Below are positions 26,842 to 36,123 of a stretch of DNA of 64,000 bases, piece after piece. The notes under the pieces are model-generated. The model saw only the letters and a program-made list of their open reading frames with translations. It did no database searches and was not told the origin of the DNA. A program made the position numbers and the translations under genes. The stretch lies in assembly GCF_017726655.1 (NCBI RefSeq), contig NZ_CP072309.1, positions 186,001 to 250,000 on the forward strand, in the 5' to 3' direction. The number at the start of each line of letters is the position of its first letter. The stretch's first letter is position 1. This DNA comes from Agrobacterium tumefaciens (GTDB lineage Bacteria > Pseudomonadota > Alphaproteobacteria > Rhizobiales > Rhizobiaceae).

Positions 26842-28041
26842 ATGAAGACCGCAGACCCAGAATTGATGCGCGCGATCAACAGGCTGAGCGTGCTCGACAG
26901 TATCCGCCGGCACGGACCCATCTCCCGAGTAGAGATCAGCGAACGCACCCAGCTCTCCACCACGACGGTTTCCGCCATCACCGCCTCGCTGCTGGATGAC
27001 GGCCTCATTCTGACCCGCCACCTCGGCGACATCAGGACGGAAGGTGGGCGCGGAAGACCGCGCGTGATGCTGGAGCTGAACCCGGATGCTGCCCGCGTCG
27101 TGGGGGCAAAGATTGCCGCCAACCGCATGGTGTTCGTTGTTACCGATTTCTGCGGAAATGTCCTTTCTACTCTCGCGTTGCCAATTCGTGTCGATCGCCA
27201 GCCGATCGGCGTTATCGCCGATCTTGTCGAGGACGGCGTTCGCCGATGCGTGGTTGACGCGGGCTTTTCGCTTGAGGATGTGGACATGGTCTGTCTCGGG
27301 CTGCCCGGCGTCATCGAGCATCGCACCGGCAAGATCCGCAGCAGCCCTATTCTCCGGGAAGTGAACGTCAATTTCGCCGAGGAAATGACGGCAAGGCTGA
27401 ATTCGCCGACCATTATCGAAAGCGATGCCCATGCCATCACGCTGGCGCACCACTGGTTCGGCCATGCGCGCGATCTCGAAGACATGGTGTTGATTTCACT
27501 CGAACAGACGCTTGGGCTGGGTGTCCTGCATCAAAACCAGCTATTTCGCGGCGCGGGCGGCCTTAGCCACAATCTCGGTGACCTCGTCATCGGCCTTGCC
27601 AATGAGGGCACGGTGCGGCTGGCAAGCCAGGCGGGCGAAAACGCAATTCTGGGCTCCCGCCCGGCCGACGGACGTTTTGCCGAAGCGATCCGGCTCGGCC
27701 GCGGCATGCAGCATGCCCATGCACTGATTGCGGCTGAAGACCACGATCTCATCACGGCCGCCTTGCGCGCCGGTGCCGCCCTCGGCCTGACACTAGCCAA
27801 TATCGTCACGCTGTTTGCGCCGCCACGGGTCATCATTACCGGCTCCAGCCTCGAACTTGGCGAACCTTTCATCGCCAGCATCCGCAACAGCTACAACGCC
27901 GCCGTGCCGCCATCTCTGGCCGGTGTGGCGGAACTGGTTTTCGATGTTGCGAGCGACGAATTGTGGGCGCAGGGGGCCGCGGCCGTTGCGCTTTACGAAC
28001 TTTACGAATCGCCATGGAACACAACCGGGCCGGCACTCTAG
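26842..28041 (+). CDS. ROK-family transcriptional repressor
   Basis: 399 residues. N-terminal winged helix (VLDSIRRHGPISRVEISERTQLSTTTVSAITASLLDDG region), then an actin-like ROK sugar-binding fold with GRGRPRV, CLGLPGVIEHRTG, ESDAHAITLAHHWFG and LISLEQTLGLGVL. The usual zinc-binding cysteine cluster of ROK proteins (GH...CxCGxxGC) is absent: the region reads GLSHNLGDLVIGLANEGTVRL. First gene of the plus-strand operon and, by position, the regulator of both arms. Confidence 0.9.
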   Translation: MKTADPELMRAINRLSVLDSIRRHGPISRVEISERTQLSTTTVSAITASLLDDGLILTRHLGDIRTEGGRGRPRVMLELNPDAARVVGAKIAANRMVFVVTDFCGNVLSTLALPIRVDRQPIGVIADLVEDGVRRCVVDAGFSLEDVDMVCLGLPGVIEHRTGKIRSSPILREVNVNFAEEMTARLNSPTIIESDAHAITLAHHWFGHARDLEDMVLISLEQTLGLGVLHQNQLFRGAGGLSHNLGDLVIGLANEGTVRLASQAGENAILGSRPADGRFAEAIRLGRGMQHAHALIAAEDHDLITAALRAGAALGLTLANIVTLFAPPRVIITGSSLELGEPFIASIRNSYNAAVPPSLAGVAELVFDVASDELWAQGAAAVALYELYESPWNTTGPAL

Positions 28042-28092
28042 CCCGCAGGGCGAGCACGGGCGCAGGCATTTCTGATTTACGGGAGGAACTAT

Positions 28093-29193
28093 ATGAACAA
28101 GGTCGGTATCGGCATCATCGGCTGCGGAAACATCTCCAGCGCCTATCTCAAGGCCATGGCATCGTTTCCCATTCTCGACATTCGTGGTCTTGCAGATATG
28201 AACGCGGAGGCCGCAAAGGCGCGGGCGGATGAATTTGGCCTCCAGGCGAAAAGCATCGACGCACTTCTCGCCGATCCGTCAGTGGAGATCATCGTCAATC
28301 TGACGATCCCCAAGGCGCATGTCGAAGTCGGTCTGCGGGCGCTGGACGCCGGCAAACATGCTTATTCCGAAAAGCCGCTTGGCATCAATTTCGCCGAAGG
28401 CAAACGCCTTGCGGATGCGGCAAAGGCCAAAGGCCTGCGCATCGGCTCTGCCCCGGACACCTTCCTTGGCGGCGGCCATCAGACGGCGCGTCGCCTGATC
28501 GATGAGGGCGTTTTGGGTCAGCCGGTGGGCGGAACGGCAACCTTCATGTGCCCCGGCCATGAGCGCTGGCACCCCAACCCCGCCTTTTATTATGAGGTCG
28601 GCGGCGGTCCGATGCTCGATATGGGCCCGTATTACATCACCGATCTCGTCAATCTGTTCGGCCCGGTGGCCAAGGTGGCAGGTTTTGCCATAGCGCCGCG
28701 CAATGAGCGTCTCATCACCAGCGAGCCGAAGAACGGTGAGAAAATCCCCGTTCATGTCGCCACCCACGTCTCCGGCGTTCTCGCCTTCGAGAACGGTGCG
28801 GTGGTGCAGATGGGCATGAGCTTCGATGTGGCGGGCCACAAGCATGTACCGCTGGAACTCTACGGCACCGAGGGCACGCTCATCGTGCCTGACCCCAACC
28901 ATTTCGGCGGCGAGGTGCAATTGCTGAAAAAGGGCGGCCAGTTCGAGACGCAGGCGCTATCATCTCCCTATGCCGACGGCAATTACCGGTCCATCGGTGT
29001 GGCGGACATGGCCCATGCGATCCGCGAAAACCGACCGCACCGCGCCAATGGCGATCTTGCCCTGCATGTGCTGGAAGTCATGGAAGCTTTCCAGACCGCA
29101 TCGGACAGCGGCGCCACCGTTTCCATCACCACCAAGGCGGAGCGCCCTGCCCCGCTCGAAACATCGCTGGTCGACGGCCAGCTTGGCAAATAA
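28093..29193 (+). CDS. Gfo/Idh/MocA-family dehydrogenase, ThuB-like
   Basis: 366 residues with Rossmann start GIGIIGCGNISSAYLKA and the conserved lysine in HAYSEKPLGINFAEGK; the C-terminal part has GGGPMLDMGPYYITDLVNLFG. In Sinorhizobium and Agrobacterium, ThuB oxidises disaccharides such as trehalose to the 3-keto form; this protein is of that general type and is paired with a ThuA-like gene in the same order-independent way. It starts after GGGAGGAACTAT, 51 bases after the ROK gene. Confidence 0.87.
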   Translation: MNKVGIGIIGCGNISSAYLKAMASFPILDIRGLADMNAEAAKARADEFGLQAKSIDALLADPSVEIIVNLTIPKAHVEVGLRALDAGKHAYSEKPLGINFAEGKRLADAAKAKGLRIGSAPDTFLGGGHQTARRLIDEGVLGQPVGGTATFMCPGHERWHPNPAFYYEVGGGPMLDMGPYYITDLVNLFGPVAKVAGFAIAPRNERLITSEPKNGEKIPVHVATHVSGVLAFENGAVVQMGMSFDVAGHKHVPLELYGTEGTLIVPDPNHFGGEVQLLKKGGQFETQALSSPYADGNYRSIGVADMAHAIRENRPHRANGDLALHVLEVMEAFQTASDSGATVSITTKAERPAPLETSLVDGQLGK

Positions 29194-29210
29194 TCCTGAG
29201 GAGGAAATAA

Positions 29211-29852
29211 ATGCGCGAAGCACTCATCGTCTGGGGCGGCTGGAGCGGCCACGAACCGCAGGAATGCGCGACCATCGTCAAGGACATCCTCGAAGAGGAT
29301 GGCTTCAAGGTCTATGTGGAGCACTCAACGGAAGCTTTTGCAGATCCTTCGGTGCATGATCTCAGCCTTGTTGTGCCTATTGTCACCATGTCGAAGATCG
29401 AGAAAGAAGAGATCAAGAACCTGACGGCTGCCGTCGAAAACGGCGTCGGCATTGCCGGTTTCCATGGCGGTGCGGGTGACAGTTTCCGTGAATGCGTGGA
29501 ATACCAGTTCATGATCGGCGGGCAATGGGTCGCCCATCCCGGCAATATCATCGATTACACCGTCAACATCACCCGCCCCGACGATCCGTTGATGGAGGGG
29601 ATTTCCGATTTTCCTTACACGTCGGAGCAATATTACATGCATGTCGACCCCTCCAACGAGGTGCTGGCGACGACGACGTTCACCGGTGACCACGCCTGGT
29701 GGATCGACGGTGTCGTGATGCCAGTGGTCTGGAAACGCAAATACGGCAAGGGCCGGGTTTTCTATTCGGCACTCGGCCACCAGGCCAAGGAGTTCTCCGT
29801 CCCGCAAATGAAAACCATGTTCCGCCGCGGTGCCAACTGGGCGGCCCGCTGA
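29211..29852 (+). CDS. ThuA-like protein (trehalose utilisation domain)
   Basis: 213 residues, ThuA family with a class I glutamine-amidotransferase-like fold. Recognisable segments: ALIVWGGWSGHEPQECA, GVGIAGFHGGAGDSFRE and DHAWWIDGVVMPVVWKRKYGKGRVFY, with histidines that could bind a metal. It follows the ThuB-like dehydrogenase by 17 bases. ThuA/ThuB pairs are needed for trehalose-type disaccharide breakdown through keto-sugars in rhizobia. The exact reaction of ThuA-like proteins is not settled. Confidence 0.88.
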   Translation: MREALIVWGGWSGHEPQECATIVKDILEEDGFKVYVEHSTEAFADPSVHDLSLVVPIVTMSKIEKEEIKNLTAAVENGVGIAGFHGGAGDSFRECVEYQFMIGGQWVAHPGNIIDYTVNITRPDDPLMEGISDFPYTSEQYYMHVDPSNEVLATTTFTGDHAWWIDGVVMPVVWKRKYGKGRVFYSALGHQAKEFSVPQMKTMFRRGANWAAR

Positions 29853-29866
29853 GGCATAGGTGGAGA

Positions 29867-29896
29867 GGCGGCCGAACAAGGCCGCCTTTTCCTTTC
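29867..29896 (+). terminator. intrinsic terminator of the ROK-thuB-like-thuA-like operon
   Basis: Hairpin GGCGGCC-GAACAA-GGCCGCC followed by TTTTCCTTTC, 14 bases after the ThuA-like stop. Confidence 0.82.
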
Positions 29897-31256
29897 ATCG
29901 GCCGCGAATAATCTCTTCCGCCGCCATCGCCACGCTGAGAACATGTTCATCCATCCCGTGCAGGGCGGAAAGCAGCAACCCAACCGGCATGCCCGCCTCA
30001 CCGGTTCCGCAGGGGATCGAGACACCGCAGAGGTCGAAGAAATTGCCGATCTGCGTGTTGCGCAGCGTTTTTGCATTCATGGCGAAAAAGGCGTCGTCAT
30101 CACCGAGAAGCGGTTCCACCTTGGCGGCGACATGCGGCAGCGTCGGAGAAACGAGCAGTTCGTGCCTGCCGATCATACCGGCAAAAGCCGCGGTCATATG
30201 TTGGCGCGCCTCGATGATGGCGATGTAATCAGGCATGGACATATTGCCACCCAGCCGTGTTCGAGCAACCACCCGGGGATCCATGCGCGCGGCATCTGCG
30301 CTTTCCAGCCGTGTCTTATGCAAAGCAAAAGCTTCCGCCGTCACCAGCGCCCCCTTTTCCTTGATCAGGTCGAACAGCTCTGAAAAGACCGGGAATGACT
30401 GCCGCCGCACGGTAGCACCAGCGCGAACAAGACGGTCTACCGCCTCTTCGAAGGCCGCGGCGACCCCATCCTCGATACCGTCGAAAAACACCGTTTCAGG
30501 CACCACCAGCGAAAGGCCGGCAAGAGGCGCGCGCTGGACATCAGCCGCGACCTTGCCGCGCATCGCGGCATCGACCCAGACGGCGTCCTGCACGGTGTGC
30601 GTCAGCGGGCCGAGCGAATCGAGGCTTTTTGCCAAGGGATAGACTCCCCGCATCGAATAACGGCCGCGACTCGCCTTGTAGCCGACAACGCCGTTGAAAG
30701 CAGCGGGGATACGGACCGATCCGCCGGTATCCGTGCCGATCGCCACAGGCACCAGGCCAGCGGCGACACTCACGCCCGCACCGGAAGAGGAACCGCCCGG
30801 CAGTCGGTGACCATCCCTCGAGGCTGGATTACGCGGAGTGCCATAATGCGGGTTAATACCGAGACCGGAAAAAGCAAACTCGCTCATATTGGTGCGGCCG
30901 ATGCAGACCATGCCCGCCTGCTTCAGCGCGGCAACCACATCCGCGTCGTGGGTCGCAGCCGCATCATCTGCAAGAACCGTCGATCCCGCAGTCGTCGCCA
31001 TGTTTTCAAGATCAAAAAGGTCCTTCCATGCCACTGGAATACCATCGAGCACGCCGCAGGAACGACCCTCACGGATGCGCTTTGAGGCGGCTTCTGCTTC
31101 CGCCATGGCCCGCTCCGCCGTCAACGCGACGAAAATCGACTGATCTTTGTCATTGCGGATCGCACTCAGTGTATCCTCCGCCAACTCGCGCGGATCAAGC
31201 TGACCGCTCTGGATCAAAACCGAAAGCTGCGCGATGTTTTTTCTAGTGTGAGCCAT
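29895..31256 (-). CDS. amidase (amidase signature family)
   Basis: 453 residues from MAHTRKNIAQLSVLI at 31256; a longer open frame upstream lacks family similarity. The Ser-Ser-Lys catalytic triad is visible: lysine in GIPVAWKDLFD, the cis-serine and nucleophile in PGGSSSGAG and GTDTGGSVRIPAAFNG. Hydrolyses an amide bond in a small substrate. It is a single gene convergent with the sugar cluster; no transporter is attached, so the substrate cannot be guessed from context. Confidence 0.9.
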   Translation of the reverse strand: MAHTRKNIAQLSVLIQSGQLDPRELAEDTLSAIRNDKDQSIFVALTAERAMAEAEAASKRIREGRSCGVLDGIPVAWKDLFDLENMATTAGSTVLADDAAATHDADVVAALKQAGMVCIGRTNMSEFAFSGLGINPHYGTPRNPASRDGHRLPGGSSSGAGVSVAAGLVPVAIGTDTGGSVRIPAAFNGVVGYKASRGRYSMRGVYPLAKSLDSLGPLTHTVQDAVWVDAAMRGKVAADVQRAPLAGLSLVVPETVFFDGIEDGVAAAFEEAVDRLVRAGATVRRQSFPVFSELFDLIKEKGALVTAEAFALHKTRLESADAARMDPRVVARTRLGGNMSMPDYIAIIEARQHMTAAFAGMIGRHELLVSPTLPHVAAKVEPLLGDDDAFFAMNAKTLRNTQIGNFFDLCGVSIPCGTGEAGMPVGLLLSALHGMDEHVLSVAMAAEEIIRGR

Positions 31257-31598
31257 GATGTTTTCCCTGACGCGGCATGTTTCGCACAAGATGCCGTTTA
31301 TCGTCTGCTTGGCAAGTTCAATCGGCGCGATATCGAAGCTCCAAACCTCTGATCCGAAGGAAGCCGGACGCACCGGGAGCTTGGTCGACTTTGCGCTTCA
31401 ACGCGTTAAAGAGGCACGATTTCTTCAACCTGCAGTGTGCATCACGCGATTTATATATAAGCGACGACTATAAAAAGACGGATTAATTCTTAATTGCCTC
31501 TAAACTTTGTTGAATTATTTAGCAGACATCGATGAAACGCATGCCCTATAAAATTCCAAATAACAATTATAACGCGACATCGCGGGGGACTATCGCGA
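31257..31598. other. divergent intergenic region, amidase / GGDEF-EAL gene
   Basis: 342 bases. The right part (31440-31560) is AT-rich and includes the palindrome TTATATATAA near 31451; it should carry the promoter of the plus-strand gene. I see no RNA gene, repeat or terminator. Confidence 0.5.
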
Positions 31599-33917
31599 AT
31601 GGAAGAGACTGCCTATCGCGGGACGGATAGACAGGTTGAATCGGGCCGCACGCTTCGCTCACCGACACAGCCGGAAACAGGCCGGTTTTCGCGGCGGCGT
31701 TCGCTTGCCAGCAAGATTATCCTGATTTTTCTGGGCGGCGTGATCTTTTCCTACAGCATCGGCGCACTCGTCGGCTGGTACATGTTCGTGGCCGCCGCCA
31801 GCGAGCAATGGCTCAATCAAGCCCGCGTCAACTCACAGATCGCCAGCGCAACACTTCGCAGCATCTATACCTATGTCAGCGTGACCGCCGACGCGGACGG
31901 ACAGGTCAATGGCATTTTGACCGACAAACCGATCGGTGATGATGACTCCATTCTCGTTACCGGTTTCAACCCCAGCGACGTTCTGGCGCTCATCGGAGCG
32001 CAAACCAAAAATGCCGTGTCGCTGTTCCGCTACGACGAAGACGATTCCGGTTTCAGGCAGATCGCAGCAGCCTTTGATAACGCCACCGATGACGACGAAA
32101 AGCCGCTTGCGACCGACCCGATCTTTTCCCGTGACGCGGTTGCGGCACGATTTTCCACCGGCTTTGCGACCATTGGCGACTCGAGCCATTATATCGGCCT
32201 GCTGCCAATCATCAGCACGGAAACGAAAAAGCCGATCGGCGCCGTCGCCGTCAGCATTGGTGCTTCAGATGCGCTTTACGGCGCGCAACGCAAGTTGATC
32301 TACAACTCTCTTGCCGCGCTCATCGTGGTGCTGACCGTCACCGGCATCGTTGTGACCGTTATCGCACGGCATTTCCTGAAGCCGGTCCCGGCGCTGGTGC
32401 AGGCGACGCTGAGAATTGCCCGTGAGGAAACTGATGTCGTTACGCCTTTTCAGAGACGGCGGGATGAGATCGGCGATATGGCACGCGCCGTCGAGACCCT
32501 GCGTGAGGCGGTTTTGGAACGCGGACGCCTGCGGCAGATACGTGACATGGCGCAACAATTGGAGCACATGGCCCATCACGATGCGCTGACCGGCCTGCCA
32601 AATCGCGTGCTATTGATGAAGACGCTGGAAAACCGTCTTGACCATCTTTCGGCCTCCGGCCAGCCGTTCAACGTCATGCTGCTCGACCTCGACCGCTTCA
32701 AGGCCGTCAACGACACGCTTGGACACGCCGCCGGCGATGCCCTGCTCGTCGCGGTCGCGTCACGAATTTCCGCCGTCCTTGGTGAAAATGACTTGGTAAG
32801 CCGTCTCGGCGGCGATGAATTTGCGATCATCCAGACACCGAAAGGCGACTGCGAAAGTGATGCCGCAATGCTCGCGGCCCGGGTGGTTCACGCGGTCTCG
32901 CGTAGTTTCAGCCTTGAAGACAGCACGATCAGCATCGATACCAGCATCGGCATTGCCTGCGCCCCCGGTCACGGCACATCCGCCACGCAGCTTCTGCAAC
33001 ATGCCGATCTCGGTCTGTATCGCGCGAAGTCAATGGGTTGCGGCTATTTCGTCTTCTATGAGCCGGGCATGGACATGGCAGCGCAGCACAAGCATGCGCT
33101 TGAAATCGACATGAAGTCCGCGCTGGAAAACAGGGAATTCGAGCTGCACTATCAACCCGTGGTCAATCTTGAGAGTGGCCGCATCGTCGCCTACGAGGCA
33201 TTGGCCCGTTGGCGCCACGGCAAGCTCGGACTTATTGCGCCCGACCGTTTCATAGCGCTTGCGGAGGAGAACAACTTCATCAAACCGCTGGGCGAGTGGG
33301 TTCTCGCTCAGGCCTGCATGGATGCAATGAGCTGGCCGAAAGATGTCAGGCTTGCCGTCAACCTATCGGCCGTTCAGCTCTATAACGACGATATCGTCCC
33401 TATCGTCGATCAGGCACTCGAGGCGTCCGGCTTGCCGGCTGGGCGGCTTGAACTCGAAGTCACTGAAACCGCCATGCTGGAGCGCGACAGCAGCACGCGC
33501 GTGCTGAACATGCTGAAAGAGAGAGGCGTTCGTCTGGTACTCGATGACTTTGGTACCGGTTATGCCGGGCTCAGCACATTGACCCATGTGGCCTTCGACA
33601 AGATCAAGATCGACAGGGAATTCGTCTCGGGTCTGCCCGACAATCCGATGTGCTCAGCCATCGTCAACACCGTCATCGATATGGCGGAGCAGATCGGTCT
33701 CAAAGTCACAGCCGAAGGCGTGGAAAACAGTGAGCAGATCGACGTCCTGAGGCGCGTCGGGTGCGACGAGGCGCAGGGCTACTATTTCGCCGAGCCCGCC
33801 CCGCTTGCCCACATTCTGAAAAACCGAGGCACTATCCCTCCAATCGTAAGAAGCGGACCGGATGTTTTTGGTCCGGCGGCGACGGATACCTTTTGCCCAA
33901 CACAGAAAGCGATTTGA
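31599..33917 (+). CDS. membrane GGDEF-EAL protein (cyclic-di-GMP turnover)
   Basis: 772 residues. One membrane segment near residues 35-62 (IILIFLGGVIFSYSIGALVGWY), a periplasmic sensor of about 165 residues, a second segment near 235-258, a HAMP-like linker, GGDEF domain (RLGGDEFAI near residue 402) and EAL domain (YEALARW near 531, VNLSAVQLY, EVTETAML, LDDFGTGYAGLSTL, AEGVEN). The active motifs of both domains are intact; the RxxD inhibition site is missing (GEND at that place). It can therefore in principle make and degrade cyclic-di-GMP. Two periplasmic binding protein genes follow on the same strand. Confidence 0.93.
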   Translation: MEETAYRGTDRQVESGRTLRSPTQPETGRFSRRRSLASKIILIFLGGVIFSYSIGALVGWYMFVAAASEQWLNQARVNSQIASATLRSIYTYVSVTADADGQVNGILTDKPIGDDDSILVTGFNPSDVLALIGAQTKNAVSLFRYDEDDSGFRQIAAAFDNATDDDEKPLATDPIFSRDAVAARFSTGFATIGDSSHYIGLLPIISTETKKPIGAVAVSIGASDALYGAQRKLIYNSLAALIVVLTVTGIVVTVIARHFLKPVPALVQATLRIAREETDVVTPFQRRRDEIGDMARAVETLREAVLERGRLRQIRDMAQQLEHMAHHDALTGLPNRVLLMKTLENRLDHLSASGQPFNVMLLDLDRFKAVNDTLGHAAGDALLVAVASRISAVLGENDLVSRLGGDEFAIIQTPKGDCESDAAMLAARVVHAVSRSFSLEDSTISIDTSIGIACAPGHGTSATQLLQHADLGLYRAKSMGCGYFVFYEPGMDMAAQHKHALEIDMKSALENREFELHYQPVVNLESGRIVAYEALARWRHGKLGLIAPDRFIALAEENNFIKPLGEWVLAQACMDAMSWPKDVRLAVNLSAVQLYNDDIVPIVDQALEASGLPAGRLELEVTETAMLERDSSTRVLNMLKERGVRLVLDDFGTGYAGLSTLTHVAFDKIKIDREFVSGLPDNPMCSAIVNTVIDMAEQIGLKVTAEGVENSEQIDVLRRVGCDEAQGYYFAEPAPLAHILKNRGTIPPIVRSGPDVFGPAATDTFCPTQKAI

Positions 33918-33946
33918 GAAACCGGCCACAGGCCAAAGGACATAAA

Positions 33947-34840
33947 ATGCGTCTGCCAGTATTTTGCCTTTTACTCACATGCTTTATCCCCATCCCGCCC
34001 GTCCAGGCCGCCGACGACATCGATACCCTGCAGCGAATTGCCAAAACAGCAAAAATCCGCATCGGGTATCGTGAGGCGGAGCCGCCCTTTTCGTACCTGC
34101 TGCCCGACGGCGAGGTCACCGGTTTCTCGACTGATCTCTGTCGGATCATTAGCGAGGACATCAGAAAGAAGCTGAAGCTCGACAAGATCGAGCTGGAGTT
34201 CGTCAAGGCGACGCCGGCGACCCGATTTATCCTCGTTCGCAGTGGCCAGATCGATATCGAATGTGCGGCGACGACCAATAACAGCGAACGCCGCAAGATG
34301 GTCGATTTCTCCTACCCCAATTTCATGACCGCGACACAGTTTCTCTCCCGCAAGGAGGACAATCTGCAAAGCCTGGACGATCTTGCAGGACGGTCTGTCA
34401 CATCAGCCTCCGGCACCGTCAATATCGAGCAGCTGAACGCGGTGAACCGGGCGAAGAACCTCAATATCTCGGTCATGCCGACAAAAACGAACGAGGAGGC
34501 TTTTGAACTGGTCGTCGCCGGAAAGGCCTCCGCATTTGTAATGGACGGCATATTGCTCGCGGCACTTGCAGCGACATCGCAGAAACCCGAGCTTTATGCG
34601 CTGTCGGAGGAAACGCTGAGCGCGCCTGAACCATACGGTCTCGTCTTCCGGCGCAACGATCCGGCCTTCAAGGCGGCAGTCAATGAAAGCCTCAGGCACA
34701 TCTTCACCGGGCCGGATATTCACGGCCTCTACGAGAAATGGTTCGCGAAACCCATTCCTCCGAACGGCATGAACCTGAACCTGCCGATGGCCGCGTCGTT
34801 GAGGCGGGCCTATGAAGATCCAAGCGAATACCGGGATTAA
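33947..34840 (+). CDS. periplasmic amino-acid-type binding protein (SBP family 3), first of a pair
   Basis: 297 residues from the ATG at 33947, after AAAGGACATAAA. Signal peptide MRLPVFCLLLTCFIPIPPVQA. Mature sequence is of the polar amino acid binder type: IRIGYREAEPPFSYLLPDGEVTGFSTDLCR, VRSGQIDIECAATTNNSERRKMVDFSYP. It begins 30 bases after the GGDEF-EAL stop, so cotranscription is likely. No ABC permease or ATPase is nearby, so it may deliver a ligand signal rather than serve transport. Confidence 0.88.
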   Translation: MRLPVFCLLLTCFIPIPPVQAADDIDTLQRIAKTAKIRIGYREAEPPFSYLLPDGEVTGFSTDLCRIISEDIRKKLKLDKIELEFVKATPATRFILVRSGQIDIECAATTNNSERRKMVDFSYPNFMTATQFLSRKEDNLQSLDDLAGRSVTSASGTVNIEQLNAVNRAKNLNISVMPTKTNEEAFELVVAGKASAFVMDGILLAALAATSQKPELYALSEETLSAPEPYGLVFRRNDPAFKAAVNESLRHIFTGPDIHGLYEKWFAKPIPPNGMNLNLPMAASLRRAYEDPSEYRD

Positions 34841-34912
34841 GAGCCCGGAGTGGTTGGCCGCAATGATTTTAACAACAATATTTTGACGGATTATTTTAGC
34901 TGGAGATGAGCG

Positions 34913-35815
34913 ATGCTGAGATCGACATTATGGCTTTTGTTATTTTTCTTCAGTCTTCTGCCCGCCCGCGCGGCCAGCGACAATACCCAGCCGCCGACGC
35001 TTGAGACGATCGCCAGAACCGGCACCATTAAGCTCGGTTATGCCGACCGCAACCTGCCCTTTTCCTATCTGGGAACGGGGACGGAGCCGATCGGCTACAG
35101 CATTGAGCTGTGCCTCAGAGTGGCTGACTCCATCAAAAGAAGGCTGGGTTTGCCGGAATTGAAGGTGGAGTTCGTCAAGCGCACCCCCAGCAATCGCATC
35201 ACGCTTCTGAACGACGGCACGATGGACATGGAGTGTGTGGCGAGCACGAACACGGAGGAGAGGCGAAAGGCGGTATGGTTTTCCTACAGTCATTTCATTA
35301 CCGGCACGCGCTACGTGGCGCTGAAATCGAGCGGTCTGAAAACGGTTGCTGACCTTGCCGGGCGAACGGTGGTGGTGACGACAGGAACCATCAATATCAG
35401 CCAGCTGAACGTGCTCAATCGTAAGCTCGGCCTCAACATCGCCGTCCTGCAAAATGACAGCACGGAAGGTAGTTTCGATATGGTGACGGAAAATCGCGCC
35501 TCGGCTTTCGTAATGGACGATATACTTTTGCGATCCTTCGTCGCTGAAACCGGCAGGCCTGATGATTACGTCATCTCCGACGAATATCTTGCCCCGCCTC
35601 AGCCCTATGGCCTGATGCTCCGCCACGGCGACACCGGCTTCAGGGATGCCGTCAACGAGGCGCTGGGACAAATCTATGCCAGCGGCGAAATCGAGACGAT
35701 TTACGACAAGTGGTTCAACGCGCCGATCGCACCTGATGGGATCAACCTCAAGCGCCCATTGCCCGGGGACCTGAAGGAGTCGTTTAGAAGACCGGTTGAT
35801 ACGACGGCAGAATAA
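34913..35815 (+). CDS. periplasmic amino-acid-type binding protein (SBP family 3), second of a pair
   Basis: 300 residues, paralogue of the preceding protein along its whole length: IKLGYADRNLPFSYLG, LNDGTMDMECVASTNTEERRKAVWFSYS and KWFNAPIAPDGINL have direct counterparts there. Signal peptide MLRSTLWLLLFFFSLLPARA. Ribosome site GGAGATGAG. Clearly a tandem duplication that has diverged. Like its neighbour it lacks transporter partners. Confidence 0.88.
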   Translation: MLRSTLWLLLFFFSLLPARAASDNTQPPTLETIARTGTIKLGYADRNLPFSYLGTGTEPIGYSIELCLRVADSIKRRLGLPELKVEFVKRTPSNRITLLNDGTMDMECVASTNTEERRKAVWFSYSHFITGTRYVALKSSGLKTVADLAGRTVVVTTGTINISQLNVLNRKLGLNIAVLQNDSTEGSFDMVTENRASAFVMDDILLRSFVAETGRPDDYVISDEYLAPPQPYGLMLRHGDTGFRDAVNEALGQIYASGEIETIYDKWFNAPIAPDGINLKRPLPGDLKESFRRPVDTTAE

Positions 35816-35820
35816 AAACG

Positions 35821-35850
35821 AAAGCCGCCCGAGAAAGGGCGGCTTTCATC
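35821..35850 (+). terminator. hairpin terminator after the binding-protein pair
   Basis: AAAGCCGCCC-GAGAAA-GGGCGGCTTT, a 10-bp perfect stem with A and T flanks, between convergent genes. It can act on both strands and also lies just after minE. Confidence 0.75.
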
Positions 35851-35862
35851 GCAGAATCCTTG

Positions 35863-36123
35863 TCAGGCGGCACGCAGGTCGGCACCCAGCGGAATTTCGA
35901 CATCGATCTCGAGAATCGAGAAATGCTCGTCGCGGTCCATCTTCACATGCACGCGGTCACCATCGATCTGCACGTGCTTGGCAATGACCGCGAGAATTTC
36001 TTCCCGCAGGATAGCCACAAGATCAGAGCCTGACGATGCGCGCTCGTGGGCGAGCAGCACTTGCAGACGCTCACGCGCGAGCGGCGCCGACTTTTGTTTG
36101 CGGAAAAGATTGAAGAGACTCAT
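35863..36123 (-). CDS. minE: MinE, topological specificity factor for division site
   Basis: 86 residues. N-terminal membrane/MinD-binding segment [20 protein letters not shown] and HERASS, then the dimerisation part ending [15 protein letters not shown]. Drives release of MinD from the membrane, giving the pole-to-pole oscillation. Start overlaps the minD stop by 4 bases. Length and motifs normal. Confidence 0.96.
   Translation of the reverse strand: MSLFNLFRKQKSAPLARERLQVLLAHERASSGSDLVAILREEILAVIAKHVQIDGDRVHVKMDRDEHFSILEIDVEIPLGADLRAA

Noticed and set aside
20005..29852. calling this cluster the thuEFGKAB trehalose operon
   Set aside because: Only the ThuA/ThuB-type pair matches; gene order, ROK regulator and additional isomerase and dehydrogenase differ.
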